Source: Streptomyces sp. NBC_01591
GTDB lineage: Bacteria; Actinomycetota; Actinomycetes; Streptomycetales; Streptomycetaceae
Length of the DNA: 64,000 bases
NCBI RefSeq assembly: GCF_035918155.1
Contig: NZ_CP109327.1
Span: 2,046,001 to 2,110,000, forward strand
Reading direction: 5' to 3'
Position 1 is the first letter of the stretch; every line of letters begins with the position of its first letter. The translations under genes and the position numbers were made by a program. Shown piece after piece: positions 1 to 9,108 of the stretch. The notes under the pieces were generated by a model, which was not told the DNA's origin, searched no databases, and worked only from the letters and a program-made list of their open reading frames with translations.

Positions 1-29
1 CATCCTCTCAAAAGCCGCGGGGTGAGCGG

Positions 30-60
30 GAGCCCCCGCCCGGCATTCGGGCGGGGACTC
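30..60 (-). terminator. Hairpin terminator after the S1 protease gene
   Basis: Arms at 30-42 and 48-60 are complementary over 13 bases with one mismatch around a 5-base loop. The hairpin lies about 50 bases past the stop codon of the minus-strand protease gene, where a terminator is expected. No long U-run follows, as is common in streptomycetes. Confidence 0.6.
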
Positions 61-108
61 CGTCTCGGTCGACTGCCTGTTCGGGGTTGTGCAACGGGTG
101 TGCGCGTA

Positions 109-1008
109 TCAGTAGACGCTGACTCCGTACGCGCTGAGCGCCTCGGCGACCGGCTGGAAGTACGTGGTGCCGCCGGAGGAGCAGTTGCCGCTGCCGCCCG
201 AGGTCAGGCCGATCGCCTTGGAGCCGGAGTAGAGGGAGCCGCCGGAGTCGCCGGGCTCCGCACAGACGTTGGTCTTGATCATGCCGTAGACGATGTCGCC
301 GTTGCCGTAGTTGACCGTGGCGTTGAGACCCGTGACGGAGCCGCTGTGGATGCCGGTGGTGGAGCCGCGGCGGGTGACGGACATGCCGGCCGTGGCGTTG
401 GCCGCGCTGGTGATGTCGACGCTGCCGACGGTGCCCGCGGGGGCGACCGAGGCGTTGTCGTACCGCACCAGGCCGTAGTCGTTGGTCGGGAAGCTGGAGC
501 CGACCGTCGGTCCGATGCTGGTCGTCTTCGACGAGTTGGTGTACCAGGGCGGGTTACCGTCGGTGCAGTGACCGGCGGTCAGGAAGTAATAGGTACTGCC
601 GCTGCGGACGTTGAAGCCGAGGGAGCAGCGCCAGCCGGGGGCGTAGATCGCGTCGCCGCCGGAGAGCAGCTTGCTGAGCTTACCGGGGGTGCGCTCGATC
701 TTCAGGGCGGCGGCGTTGGCTCCGGCGGACTGCTTGATCTGCTCGATCTCGGCCTGCGAGACCGTACTGTCGACGGCGACCACGAGTCTCTTGGACACCG
801 GGTCGACGTTCCACGCGGTGCCCGCGACGTCGGCGCCGAGCACGGCGTCGCTCGCGGCGGAGAGCTGCTCGGCACTGAAGGTGGTGTTGGTGTCGGCCTG
901 GGCGCTGGGGACGGCCAGTGCGGCGACGGCGACGAGACCCGCGGCGATGGCGATGGTCCTGGCGCGTCTCGCGGTGCCGCCGAGGGGGGTAGTGCGCTTC
1001 ATCCTCAC
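109..1008 (-). CDS. Secreted streptogrisin B-like S1 protease precursor
   Basis: Predicted secreted chymotrypsin-fold serine protease made as a pre-pro-enzyme of 299 residues. Residues 1-38 form a twin-Arg/hydrophobic signal peptide ending in AQA. A propeptide runs to about residue 114, and the mature domain starts near LSGGDAIY, where streptogrisins begin. The catalytic triad is visible: His147 in LTAGHC, Asp177 in NDYG and Ser255 in GDSGG; the C terminus SAYGVSVY is also typical. The oxyanion loop reads GDSGGS, where streptogrisin B as I recall it has GDSGGP. The GTG start at 1008 was chosen because GGGAGGA sits 8 bases upstream; an ATG six bases further in is the alternative. The gene stands alone. 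Resemblance to streptogrisin A/B is strong; which specificity it has cannot be read from sequence alone. Confidence 0.93.
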   Translation of the reverse strand: MRMKRTTPLGGTARRARTIAIAAGLVAVAALAVPSAQADTNTTFSAEQLSAASDAVLGADVAGTAWNVDPVSKRLVVAVDSTVSQAEIEQIKQSAGANAAALKIERTPGKLSKLLSGGDAIYAPGWRCSLGFNVRSGSTYYFLTAGHCTDGNPPWYTNSSKTTSIGPTVGSSFPTNDYGLVRYDNASVAPAGTVGSVDITSAANATAGMSVTRRGSTTGIHSGSVTGLNATVNYGNGDIVYGMIKTNVCAEPGDSGGSLYSGSKAIGLTSGGSGNCSSGGTTYFQPVAEALSAYGVSVY

Positions 1009-1202
1009 TTTTCATTCCTCCCGAGGGGAAGTCGGGGGCCCGCCTGTGGGGTGGTCGGACCCGTGAGGCGCAGTCTTTCGCACGGCCATATGCCTGCAGT
1101 ACAGACATGCCGTGTTCCTGACAAGCGCTGTTCGGGAGTATTCAAGGCGTCAACTCGTGGCGCAAGAGGGCCTACTGGCCTGAACTTGTCGCACAGCGCG
1201 GG

Positions 1203-1238
1203 AGCGGCCCCGGCAGCACGCGGGCTGCCGGGACCGCT
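1203..1238 (-). terminator. Hairpin terminator after the sulfur-locus operon
   Basis: Arms 1203-1217 and 1224-1238 pair over 15 bases with one mismatch and a 6-base loop. It lies 25 bases past the stop of the DUF1684 gene, so it probably ends the long minus-strand transcript. The rest of 1009-1262 should hold the protease promoter; a TTGTCA with TACTGC 17 bases later (minus strand) is a weak candidate. Confidence 0.6.
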
Positions 1239-1262
1239 GCCCCGGACGAATATGTCGGCGTG

Positions 1263-2078
1263 TCAGTTGTCGACGCGGTTGCGCTCCCCCGCCTCGACGG
1301 CGACGGGAAGGGTGTTGCCGGGCGGCGGGAAGGGGCAGATGAAGTGGTCCGCGAAGGCGCACGGCGGCAGCAGCGCGCGGTTGAGGTCGACCGTCACGCT
1401 GCCGTCCTCGGCGGGCGCCGCGGGCCGCAGGAACCGGAAGCGGTAGCTGCTGGTTCCGCTGGTGGCATCGGCGAAGACCGCCCAGAGCGAGCCGTCGGGC
1501 TCGACCGCGACATGCAGCGTGTGCTCCGCGCCGTCGGCCTCGAAGGCGATCTCACCGGCGAGTCCGAGACCGCGCTCGACCCCGTCGGCGTTCTCGACCC
1601 GGACCGTACGGGCGCTGTCGTACGGGCGGAAGATGCCCGGGAGCACCCAGCGGGCGTCGTACGGGGTGGCTTCGATGGCCCGGAAGGCGCGCCGCGCCGG
1701 GGAGTCCGGGTCGAAGTCCCGTACCGCCCAGAGCCCTTCGCGGCTCAGCACGACCAGCCGCCGCTCACCGTGCGCGACGCGGGACTCGTCGATCGGGCCG
1801 CGGTCGGCGGTGAGACGGACCTGGCCGGTGAAGGGCTCGCCGTCGACGGTCAGCCCGTCCGCGGCGGAGGCGCTGAGCACCAGCTCGTCGCCGTCCTCCC
1901 GCCACTGCCCGGGGACCTCGGGGATGTGGCCCTCCGGGTAGTCGGAGAGCCAGTGGGTGCCGGTGAGGGAGAGCGGTCCGTAGGGGCCGGCGACCATGGC
2001 GGTGCGCTCCTCGTGCCAGTGCTTCCAGTCCTGCGCCGCCTGCTCGGAACCGTGCGGCTGCTGTGCGTCCGTGCTCAT
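1263..2078 (-). CDS. DUF1684 family protein
   Basis: 271 residues, no signal peptide or membrane segment. The C-terminal block PPCAFADHFICPFPPPGN (about residues 238-255), followed by TLPVAVEAGE, is the hallmark of the DUF1684 family, whose biochemical activity is not established as far as I know. The ATG at 2078 is preceded by an AAAGG site; the longer upstream open frame overlaps the preceding gene and was discarded. Only 4 bases separate it from the flavin monooxygenase gene upstream, so it is the last gene of the sulfur-type transport/oxidation run. By context it could act on a product of those monooxygenases, but this is inference only. Confidence 0.85.
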   Translation of the reverse strand: MSTDAQQPHGSEQAAQDWKHWHEERTAMVAGPYGPLSLTGTHWLSDYPEGHIPEVPGQWREDGDELVLSASAADGLTVDGEPFTGQVRLTADRGPIDESRVAHGERRLVVLSREGLWAVRDFDPDSPARRAFRAIEATPYDARWVLPGIFRPYDSARTVRVENADGVERGLGLAGEIAFEADGAEHTLHVAVEPDGSLWAVFADATSGTSSYRFRFLRPAAPAEDGSVTVDLNRALLPPCAFADHFICPFPPPGNTLPVAVEAGERNRVDN

Positions 2079-2082
2079 GCGA

Positions 2083-3384
2083 TCAACCTTTCCATACCGG
2101 CTCGGCGAGCCCGAGATGCGACCGCAGCGTGGGACCGGTGTATTCGGAGCGGAACACCCCGCGCTCCTGGAGGAGCGGGACGACGCGGTCGACGAAGTCG
2201 TCCAGACCGCCCGGGGTGAGATGCGGTACGAGGATGAACCCGTCGGCGGCATCGGCCTCGACGAACTCGGTGAGCCGCGCCGCGACCGTCCGCGGGCTGC
2301 CGATGAAGGACTGCCGGCCGGTCGTCTCGATGACGGTCTGCCGGATGGACAGCCCCTTCTCCTCGGACAGCGCACGCCAGCGCGCCGCGACGGCGAGGGG
2401 ATCGCCGTGCTTGACCCGGCCCTGGACCAGCGAGGATCCGGGGTCCGGATCGATGTCGGGCAGTGGCCCGTCGGGGTCGTAGGAGGAGAGGTCGCGGCCC
2501 CAGATCTGTTCCAGGGCCAGCAGCGCGTTCTGCGGGGAGACCTGCTGGAGGCGGATCTCGGCCGCCCGCTCCTGCGCCTCGGCGTCGCTGTCGCCGAGTA
2601 CGAAGGTGACCCCGGGCATGATCTTCAGCTCGCCGGGGGCCCGGCCGTACTTCGCCAGCCGCGCCTTGACGTCGGCGTAGAAGGTGCGGCCCGACTCCAG
2701 GGTGCCGTGCCGGGTGAAGACGACATCGGCGGCGGACGCGGCGAACTCGCGGCCCTCCGGGGAATCACCGGCCTGGATGACGACCGGATGGCCCTGCGGG
2801 GAACGCGGAACGGTGAACTCGCCCTCGATGGCGAAGTGCTGCCCCCGGTGCGTGAACGGTCGCGGGGTGCCGTCCGGGGTCCAGCTGTCCCACAATTCGC
2901 GTGCGGTGGCGACGAACTCGGTGGCCCTGGTGTACCGGTCGGCCCGGTCGAGGTAGCCGCCGCGCCGGAAGTTCTCCCCGGTGAAGGCGTCGAAGGAGGT
3001 GACGACGTTCCAGGCTGCCCGGCCTTCACTGAGGTGGTCGAGGCTGGCGAGGCGGCGGGCCAGTTCGTACGGCTCGTTGAAGGTGGCGTTGACGGTGGCG
3101 GCGAGGCCGAGCCGGTCGGTGACGGCGGCCAGCGCGGCCAGCACGGTGAGGGATTCGGGACGGCCGACCACGTCCAGATCGTGGATGCGGCCGTTGTGCT
3201 CGCGCAGCCGCAGCCCCTCGGCGAGGAAGAAGAAGTCGAACTTGCCGCGTTCCGCGGCGCGGGCGAGGTGCTCGAAGGAGGAGAAGTCGATCTGGCTCCT
3301 GGAGCGGGGGTCCGCCCAGACGGTGGTGTTGTTGACGCCCGGGAAGTGGGCGGCGAGATGCATCTGCCTCGTTGCGGTGCTCAT
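2083..3384 (-). CDS. NtaA/SnaA-type flavin-dependent monooxygenase
   Basis: 433-residue member of the bacterial luciferase-like (LLM) superfamily, NtaA/SnaA/DszA subgroup. These use reduced FMN supplied by a separate reductase to oxidise sulfur- or nitrogen-containing organic compounds. The signature GRAAWNVVTS is at residues 121-130, and a VIQAGDSPEG block in the middle is typical for this group. The start ATG at 3384 overlaps the stop of the upstream monooxygenase gene (ATGA), which implies translational coupling. No flavin reductase gene is adjacent, so FMNH2 would come from elsewhere. Gene context (polar amino acid-type ABC transporter, second monooxygenase, Cys-ending leader peptide nearby) resembles the B. 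subtilis ytm/cmo cystine-derivative locus. A sulfur substrate is therefore likely but unproven. Confidence 0.9.
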   Translation of the reverse strand: MSTATRQMHLAAHFPGVNNTTVWADPRSRSQIDFSSFEHLARAAERGKFDFFFLAEGLRLREHNGRIHDLDVVGRPESLTVLAALAAVTDRLGLAATVNATFNEPYELARRLASLDHLSEGRAAWNVVTSFDAFTGENFRRGGYLDRADRYTRATEFVATARELWDSWTPDGTPRPFTHRGQHFAIEGEFTVPRSPQGHPVVIQAGDSPEGREFAASAADVVFTRHGTLESGRTFYADVKARLAKYGRAPGELKIMPGVTFVLGDSDAEAQERAAEIRLQQVSPQNALLALEQIWGRDLSSYDPDGPLPDIDPDPGSSLVQGRVKHGDPLAVAARWRALSEEKGLSIRQTVIETTGRQSFIGSPRTVAARLTEFVEADAADGFILVPHLTPGGLDDFVDRVVPLLQERGVFRSEYTGPTLRSHLGLAEPVWKG

Positions 3385-4448
3385 GCCCGTCCTCCTTCGG
3401 GGGCGTACCGGTTGGCGGGGCGGGCCAGTCCCAGGTGCTCGCGCAGGGTGCCGCCGGGGTAGAAGGTGCGGAACAGGCTGCGGTGCTGGAGCAGGGCCAC
3501 GGTGCCGTTGACGATCCGTTCGAGGTCGCGCCCGGGGGTGATGGGCGTGAGGTGGAAGCCGTCCGCCGCTCCGCCGCGGTGCCACCGGGTGATCAGGTCG
3601 GCGAGGTCCACCGGGCCGCCCCGGTAGTGCGAGCCGTCGGCGGCGAGCAGCGGTCCGCTCTCCAGTCCCGGTTCGGGGGCGGTCTCGGCGTCGCCGAGGT
3701 CGACGGTGAGCGCGACCAGGACCCGGAGCGTGTCGGGGTCGCGTCCGTACGCCGCCGCGCGCCGGCGCAGATCGGTACGGACCGCGGCGGCCTGCTCGGG
3801 GGCGGTGGCCCGTACCAGGACGACATCCGCGTGGCGGGCCGCGGTCTCCCGGGCCGGGCCGCTCGTCCCGTCGACGACGGTGACCGGGTGCCCCTGCGGG
3901 GGCCTGGGCACGATCGCCGGGCCCCGGACGGAGAAGGAGGCGCCCTCGAAGTCGACGTAGTGCAGCTTGTCGCGGTCGATGAAGCGTCCGGTGGCGACGT
4001 CCCTGATCTCGGCGTCGTCCTCCCAGCTGTCCCACAGGCGGGAACCCACGTCGGCGCTCTCACCGGCCTCGCGCCACAGCTCGTCGGCGGGCGCCGCCGG
4101 ACGCCGGCCGAACAGCCGGGCCTCGGCCCCGGTCGTCGACACATCGACGTTCCAGCCCGCCCGGCCACGGCTCACCCAGTCCAGGGTGGCCACGGCGGAC
4201 GACACATGGAACGGCTCGGTGTGGGTGGTGGTGACGGTGGGCACCAGGCCGATCCGGGCGGTGGCGGGGGCGAGCCGGGAGAGCACCGCGAGCGCGTCGA
4301 GGCCGGGCCGGGCGAAGGAGTCGCCGAGCGTGACGAAGTCGAGGGCGCCGCGCTCGGCGAGCCGGGCGAGGCCGGTGTAGTGCCCGGGGTCGTAGCGGGG
4401 CGGACCGCCGATCTCGGCGGCCAGATGAAGGGGGGCGGTTGCAGGCAT
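3381..4448 (-). CDS. Second LLM flavin-dependent monooxygenase
   Basis: 355 residues, shorter than its neighbour but of the same LLM superfamily. The N-terminal AAEIGG block, the TLDWVSRGRAGWNVDVS stretch (about residues 88-104) and VVDGTSG in the middle align by eye with NtaA-type enzymes. It lacks the roughly 80 residues that make the neighbour longer. The 3' end overlaps the next gene by 4 bases, and the ATG at 4448 is 54 bases after the binding-protein gene. The two enzymes are clearly diverged paralogues, so they may act on different S-substituents or on successive steps. The substrate is not deducible. Confidence 0.87.
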   Translation of the reverse strand: MPATAPLHLAAEIGGPPRYDPGHYTGLARLAERGALDFVTLGDSFARPGLDALAVLSRLAPATARIGLVPTVTTTHTEPFHVSSAVATLDWVSRGRAGWNVDVSTTGAEARLFGRRPAAPADELWREAGESADVGSRLWDSWEDDAEIRDVATGRFIDRDKLHYVDFEGASFSVRGPAIVPRPPQGHPVTVVDGTSGPARETAARHADVVLVRATAPEQAAAVRTDLRRRAAAYGRDPDTLRVLVALTVDLGDAETAPEPGLESGPLLAADGSHYRGGPVDLADLITRWHRGGAADGFHLTPITPGRDLERIVNGTVALLQHRSLFRTFYPGGTLREHLGLARPANRYAPEGGRA

Positions 4449-4502
4449 GGGTGGTACCTCTCCAGGGCTCTCTCAGGTGTTCTCTCGGGGATCCCGCGGG
4501 GC

Positions 4503-5477
4503 TCAGCTCTTGGGCCTGGGCAGGCCGGGCGGGTTGATCTCCGACTTCGTGACGGCCTCGTCGGTGAGCCCCCAGCGCTTCAGCACCTTGGCGTACGAGC
4601 CGTCCCGCACGATGTGGTCGATGGCGGCCGCGTACGCCCCGACCAGGCCGCTGCCCTTCTTCGTGGTGGCGGCGATCTTGCCCTGGAGCCCGTCGCCCGC
4701 GCCCGACAGCGTGCCGACGATCTCGGACTGGCCGGCCGACACGACGTGGTAGTTGGCGGACGGGCTGGGGCCGAGATAGGCGTCGATCCGGCCGGACTGG
4801 AGAGCCAGGTAGTAGTCGGTGTCCTTCTGGAAGTACTTGATGTCGACCGGCTCGCGCCCGGCCCGGACGTTCTCCTCGCTCCAGTCGACGAGGATCTTCT
4901 CCTGGTTGGTGCCGGACGCGACGGCGATCGTCCGCCCCGCCACGTCCTTCGGTCGCTTCACCTTCCAGCCGGAGCCCTTCTTGGCCTCGAAGGCGATGTT
5001 GTCGAGCCGGTAGGTCGCGAAGTCGTACTTCTCTTTGCGTTCCTCGGTGACCGTGACGTTGGAGAGCACTCCGTCGAACTTGGAGCTGTCGAGTCCGACG
5101 AAGAGGTTCTCCCAGGAGACCTGTTCGAACTGCGGCTTCAGGCCGAGTGTGTCGGCGATCAGGGTCGCTATGTCGATCTCGGAGCCGATCCGGGTCCTGT
5201 CGTCGGTCGCGTAGAAGCCGAGCGGTGGTGAGGCATCGGCGCTCGCGCCCAGCCGCAGCGTGCCCCGCTCGCGGATGGCCGCGGGCACCTTCGCCGCGAT
5301 GGCCTCGTCCTTCTTGCCTCTGATCCGGTGCTGGTCGGGGCCGATGTTGATGCCGGTGCCCCGTTGCCCCTTCGGCTTCACCTCATCGGTCGCGGCGTCA
5401 CCGGTACCGCAGGCGGTGAGCAGCCCTGCGGCGGTGAGGGTGGCGAGCGCGGCGGACAGGGTGCGGCGGACGGACAC
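4503..5477 (-). CDS. ABC transporter substrate-binding lipoprotein (family 3)
   Basis: 324 residues: a signal peptide with lipobox LLTAC near residue 21, then a family-3 (polar amino acid/cystine type) periplasmic binding fold with the RGTLRLGASAD opening and a DGVLSNVTVTEERKEKYDF block. The GTG at 5477 was chosen because GAGGAG lies 8 bases upstream and it gives a clean n-region (SVRR). A frame opening further upstream at 5513 would overlap the ATPase gene. It sits directly after the ATPase gene of the same transporter and before the monooxygenases. Family-3 proteins bind amino acids, cystine or opines; the sulfur context favours a thioether or disulfide amino acid, which is inference. Confidence 0.92.
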   Translation of the reverse strand: MSVRRTLSAALATLTAAGLLTACGTGDAATDEVKPKGQRGTGINIGPDQHRIRGKKDEAIAAKVPAAIRERGTLRLGASADASPPLGFYATDDRTRIGSEIDIATLIADTLGLKPQFEQVSWENLFVGLDSSKFDGVLSNVTVTEERKEKYDFATYRLDNIAFEAKKGSGWKVKRPKDVAGRTIAVASGTNQEKILVDWSEENVRAGREPVDIKYFQKDTDYYLALQSGRIDAYLGPSPSANYHVVSAGQSEIVGTLSGAGDGLQGKIAATTKKGSGLVGAYAAAIDHIVRDGSYAKVLKRWGLTDEAVTKSEINPPGLPRPKS

Positions 5478-5509
5478 GGGTGCACTCCTCGGAGAGAACA
5501 TGGGTGGGA

Positions 5510-6304
5510 TCACAGAACCTTGGACAGGAAGGCGCGGGTGCGCTCGTGCCTCGGACGGTCGAGTACGTCGCCGGGGGCGCCCTGCTCGACGATCCGTCCC
5601 TCGTCCATGAAGACGACGGTGTCGGCGACCTCCCGGGCGAAGCCGATCTCGTGCGTGACGACGATCATCGTGGTGCCCTGACGCGCCAAGTCCTTGATGA
5701 CGTCGAGGACTTCACCGACCAGTTCGGGGTCGAGCGCCGAGGTCGGCTCGTCGAAGAGCAGCAGCTTCGGTTCGAGGGCCAGCGCGCGGGCGATGGCGAC
5801 CCGCTGCTGCTGCCCGCCGGAGAGCTGCTTGGGGTAGGACCCCGCCTTGTCGGCGAGCCCGACCCGGGCGAGCAGCCTCTCCGCGGCGGCGACGGCTTCC
5901 TTCTTCGGGCGGCCGAGGGCGGCGACCGGGGCCTCGATGACGTTCTCCAGCACGGTGAGGTGTGGGAAGAGATTGAAGTTCTGGAAGACGAAGCCGATCC
6001 GGGTGCGTCGGCGCAGGACCTCGCGTTCGCGGAGCTCGTACAGCTTGTTGCCGTCCCTGCGGTAGCCGACCAGGGTGCCGTCGACGCTGATCCAGCCGTT
6101 GTCGACCTTCTCCAGGTGGTTGATGGTGCGCAGGAGCGTGGACTTGCCGGAGCCGGACGGGCCGAGGACGACGGTGACCTCTCCGGTGCGTACGGACAGG
6201 TCGATGCCGCGCAGCACTTCGAGGCTGCTGAAACTCTTGTGCACGGAGCGGATCTCGACCATGGCGTCCGGGGTCGGGGTGGTGTCTTCGGTGGTGCTGC
6301 TCAT
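5510..6304 (-). CDS. Polar amino acid-type ABC transporter ATPase
   Basis: 264-residue ATPase of the GlnQ/TcyN type. Walker [11 protein letters not shown]-loop [11 protein letters not shown], signature LSGGQQQR, Walker B LLLFDEP and the switch histidine in VVTHE are all intact, so it should be active. Its ATG at 6304 overlaps the permease stop (ATGA). It is the only ATPase gene in the locus and presumably energises both permeases, one encoded just upstream and one upstream of the FAD enzyme. A 15-residue Thr/Ser-rich N-terminal tail precedes the domain. Confidence 0.95.
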   Translation of the reverse strand: MSSTTEDTTPTPDAMVEIRSVHKSFSSLEVLRGIDLSVRTGEVTVVLGPSGSGKSTLLRTINHLEKVDNGWISVDGTLVGYRRDGNKLYELREREVLRRRTRIGFVFQNFNLFPHLTVLENVIEAPVAALGRPKKEAVAAAERLLARVGLADKAGSYPKQLSGGQQQRVAIARALALEPKLLLFDEPTSALDPELVGEVLDVIKDLARQGTTMIVVTHEIGFAREVADTVVFMDEGRIVEQGAPGDVLDRPRHERTRAFLSKVL

Positions 6305-7200
6305 CGCGCGGCCCCCTTGGCGTAGTGACGTTCGACGTAGTGCTGGAGGACGGAGAGCACGGTGGTCAGGAGGATGTACCAGACCGTCGCGACCATCAGC
6401 AGGGGCACGACCCTGCCGTTGCGTCCGTAGACGACCTGGACCTGGTAGAAGAGTTCGCCGATCGCCATCACGGAGACGATCGAGGTGCCCTTGAAGAGCG
6501 AGATGATCTCGTTGGCGGCGTTCGGCAGTACGGAGCGCATCGCCTGCGGGAGCACGATCCGCCGCAGCTGCCGGTGCCGGGGTATCCCGAGCGCCGCGGC
6601 GGCCTCCAACTGGCCGCCGTCCACGGCCAGTACACCGCCGCGGACGATCTCCGCCGCGTAGGCGGCCTGGTGCAGCGCGAGCCCGAGTACGGCCGCGCTC
6701 ATCGCACCGACGAGGTTCATCGTGTCGAAGGAGAAGAAGCCGGGCCCGAACGGGATGCCGAACTGCAACTCCTTGTAGAGATAGGCGAGGTTGAACCAGA
6801 AGAGCAGCTGGACGATGAGCGGGATCGAGCGGAACGCCCAGATGTACGCGTAGGCGACCGCCCTGAGGAACGGGCTGGCCGACAGCCGCATGAAGGCGAG
6901 CACGATGCCCAGCGCGAAGCCGAGGACCGTGCCGTACAGGGTCAACCGGAGGGTGACCCAGACGGCCTTGAGGATGGTCTCGGCGGTGAAGAACTGGACG
7001 AAGACGCCCCACTCCCAGCCCGGGTTGGTGACCAGGCCGTGCAGGAACTGGGCGAGTACGACGGCGGTGGCGGCGACGGCGACCCAGCGCCAGGGGTGGC
7101 GTACGGGGACGACGGTGAGCGCGTCGTGGTCGTCGGCGGTGGGCGGGGCGACATGTGGTCCTGTCGCCTTGTCCATGGGTGGATCACTGGTGAGGGACAT
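6301..7200 (-). CDS. Polar amino acid ABC transporter permease 1
   Basis: 299 residues with a hydrophilic N terminus (about 35 residues), an isolated first helix ([14 protein letters not shown]), then the permease core with the EAA-type loop [21 protein letters not shown] and the [12 protein letters not shown] segment typical of the His/Glu/Gln/Arg family. The isolated extra helix before the core is shared with the second permease. It ends KGAAR and overlaps the ATPase start. An AAGGAC site precedes the ATG at 7200. It probably forms a heterodimer with the product of 9105-9971. Confidence 0.94.
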   Translation of the reverse strand: MSLTSDPPMDKATGPHVAPPTADDHDALTVVPVRHPWRWVAVAATAVVLAQFLHGLVTNPGWEWGVFVQFFTAETILKAVWVTLRLTLYGTVLGFALGIVLAFMRLSASPFLRAVAYAYIWAFRSIPLIVQLLFWFNLAYLYKELQFGIPFGPGFFSFDTMNLVGAMSAAVLGLALHQAAYAAEIVRGGVLAVDGGQLEAAAALGIPRHRQLRRIVLPQAMRSVLPNAANEIISLFKGTSIVSVMAIGELFYQVQVVYGRNGRVVPLLMVATVWYILLTTVLSVLQHYVERHYAKGAAR

Positions 7201-7263
7201 GAGGGGTCCTTGGGCTGCGGTGTACGAGGGTGGGGGTGGGGGCCGTACCCTTCCGGGGAGCGG

Positions 7264-9108
7264 TCAGCCGTCGCTACAGGCGAGGTCCCGGAGGAACGCG
7301 AGCGCCGTGCGGGCGGTGGCGTCGTTCTGCCGGAAGGCCGGGCCGCCGGTGCGCGGCCGGGTGAACGCTCCGCCGGCGCGGGCGGTGGTGAACGGGCCGA
7401 GCGCGAAGCGGCGCGAGTGCGGCCGGCCGTCGCGGCCCAGGATCCGGCCGCTGTCGGAAGCGACCGAGAGCAGCCCGGTGGCGGTGGCGGCGGCCCCGTC
7501 CTCGTACAGCTCCTGGAGCAGCGGGCTGCGGGTGCGTTCCAGCGTGGGGTCGGGCAGCCGGGCCTCGACCAGGGTGCGGGCCGCTATCCACTGGCCCGGG
7601 ACGGTGGCGCTGCCTGCCAGGAAGAGGCCCCGTCGCTCGTCGGCCTCGACGGTCATCCCGGCACCGAGGAAGCGGACAATACCGGCCCGGGAGAGCGCGA
7701 GGAGCTGGTGCAGCCGGGGGCCGGGCGGGCCGGAGGCGAGATAGCTGAAGAAGCCGTGCCACCAGCCTCCGATGTCGCCGAGCCGGATCAACTGCCCGTA
7801 GGCGGACAACAGTCCGAGGAAGACGGCGAGGTCCGGGCTGCGTGCGGGGTCGTGGCGGCGTTCCAGGTCGGCGGTGATGTAGCCGCGCAACCCCTCCTGC
7901 AGTGCTTCGTACGAGGGGTAGCGCACCCCGTCCAGGGGGTGGTCGAGCGCTTCGAGGTCGAGCCGGTCCGCGGGGTCGGGGACGGCGGCGGCGACGAGAG
8001 CGGCCAGTTCGGGTCCTGCCGGGTCCGCGGCGGCGTACTCCGCCTCGAAGCCGGCCCAGTCGCCCGTGGTGCGCTCGGGGTGGGCGGTGAAGAGCCGGTG
8101 GTAGTGGGCATAGCCGAGCTCTTTGTCGATATGTGGCCACACGTCGCGCCGGAAGTCGACCGGCCGGTCCGCCTTCAGCAGCGCCTCGGTCCGGTCCGGG
8201 CCGAGGAAGCGCGGCAGCGGCGGCCGTTCGCCCTCCCAGGCGTAGCCGATCTTGGAGTGGTACGGGACGCCCCGGCGCGATCCGATGTGGAGCACGGGCT
8301 CCCGGCCGGACGGCACGTACTCGCCGTCCTCGTACCGTCCGCCGCGCCCCTCGGTGAGCAGCACCATCAGGTCGACGAAGGCGAGCCCGAAGCCCCGTAC
8401 GATGACCGGCTCGCCCGCGGGCACCTCGGTCAGGTCGGTGTCGGCGGTGAAGTCCGGCGGCAGGTGGACGAGCCCGTGCCGGTCCGCGAAGTCGGCCAAC
8501 TCGACCTGTTCCGGCTCGGGTTCGGCGTCGAGGTGGCCGATGGTGACGGCGACGGCGTCGGCGAGCAGCGGGGTGTCGCGCCCCTCCAGCCAGACGCGCT
8601 GTCGGCCTTCGCGCGGCCCGGTGACACGCATGGCGCTGCCTCGGTGCCAGTGAACGGTGATGCCTTCCGGAAGGGCGGCGACGGCCTGCTCGTACACCCA
8701 GCGCAGATAGACGCTCTGCAGCCGCCTGCTCGGGAAGTCCTCGCCCTCCAACGCCTTGATCTCATCGAGGAGTTCGGGCTCGATGCCGGCCTCGTCCGGG
8801 AGTGTCGCACGCCCGTCCCGGATGTCCGCCGCCCAGGTGTGCAGCGCGGGGCCCGGACGGATCGGCCCCTCCTGCTGGACGGTGTCGTCGGTGAACATCG
8901 TGACGTCCTCGGCCATGGAGTTCATCCAGAGCAGCGGCGACTGGTCGTGCCGCCAGATCCGTCCGCCGCCGGGCGGGTACGGGTCGACGAGATGGATGGC
9001 CAGCGGGCGGTTGCCGTACAGGGCCGGTGCGTTGGCGGCGATGCGCTCGATCAGTCCGGTGCCGCGCGGTCCGCCGCCTATGACGACGAGCGTCGGTGCC
9101 CCGCTCAC
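7264..9108 (-). CDS. FAD/NAD(P)-binding oxidoreductase (pfam13454-like)
   Basis: 614 residues. The dinucleotide-binding motif VIGGGPRGTG is at residues 9-18, followed by a long NAD_binding_9-type region (LVDPYPPGGGRIWRHDQ, LLWMNSMAEDV, then GHLDAEP), and a C-terminal half of unknown role. This family is annotated as FAD/NAD(P)-binding protein without a defined reaction. The GTG at 9108 overlaps the stop of the upstream permease (GTGA), so it is firmly co-translated within the transporter operon, between the two permease genes. By context it may be the oxidase/reductase partner acting on the imported compound. It resembles N-hydroxylating flavoenzymes only in the nucleotide-binding fold. Confidence 0.86.
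   Translation of the reverse strand: MSGAPTLVVIGGGPRGTGLIERIAANAPALYGNRPLAIHLVDPYPPGGGRIWRHDQSPLLWMNSMAEDVTMFTDDTVQQEGPIRPGPALHTWAADIRDGRATLPDEAGIEPELLDEIKALEGEDFPSRRLQSVYLRWVYEQAVAALPEGITVHWHRGSAMRVTGPREGRQRVWLEGRDTPLLADAVAVTIGHLDAEPEPEQVELADFADRHGLVHLPPDFTADTDLTEVPAGEPVIVRGFGLAFVDLMVLLTEGRGGRYEDGEYVPSGREPVLHIGSRRGVPYHSKIGYAWEGERPPLPRFLGPDRTEALLKADRPVDFRRDVWPHIDKELGYAHYHRLFTAHPERTTGDWAGFEAEYAAADPAGPELAALVAAAVPDPADRLDLEALDHPLDGVRYPSYEALQEGLRGYITADLERRHDPARSPDLAVFLGLLSAYGQLIRLGDIGGWWHGFFSYLASGPPGPRLHQLLALSRAGIVRFLGAGMTVEADERRGLFLAGSATVPGQWIAARTLVEARLPDPTLERTRSPLLQELYEDGAAATATGLLSVASDSGRILGRDGRPHSRRFALGPFTTARAGGAFTRPRTGGPAFRQNDATARTALAFLRDLACSDG

Noticed and set aside
2083..4035. Monooxygenase frame extended to 650 codons
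   Set aside because: The first 217 codons overlap the upstream monooxygenase gene in another frame and are Arg/Pro/Gly-rich; the ATG at 3384 starts the conserved protein.
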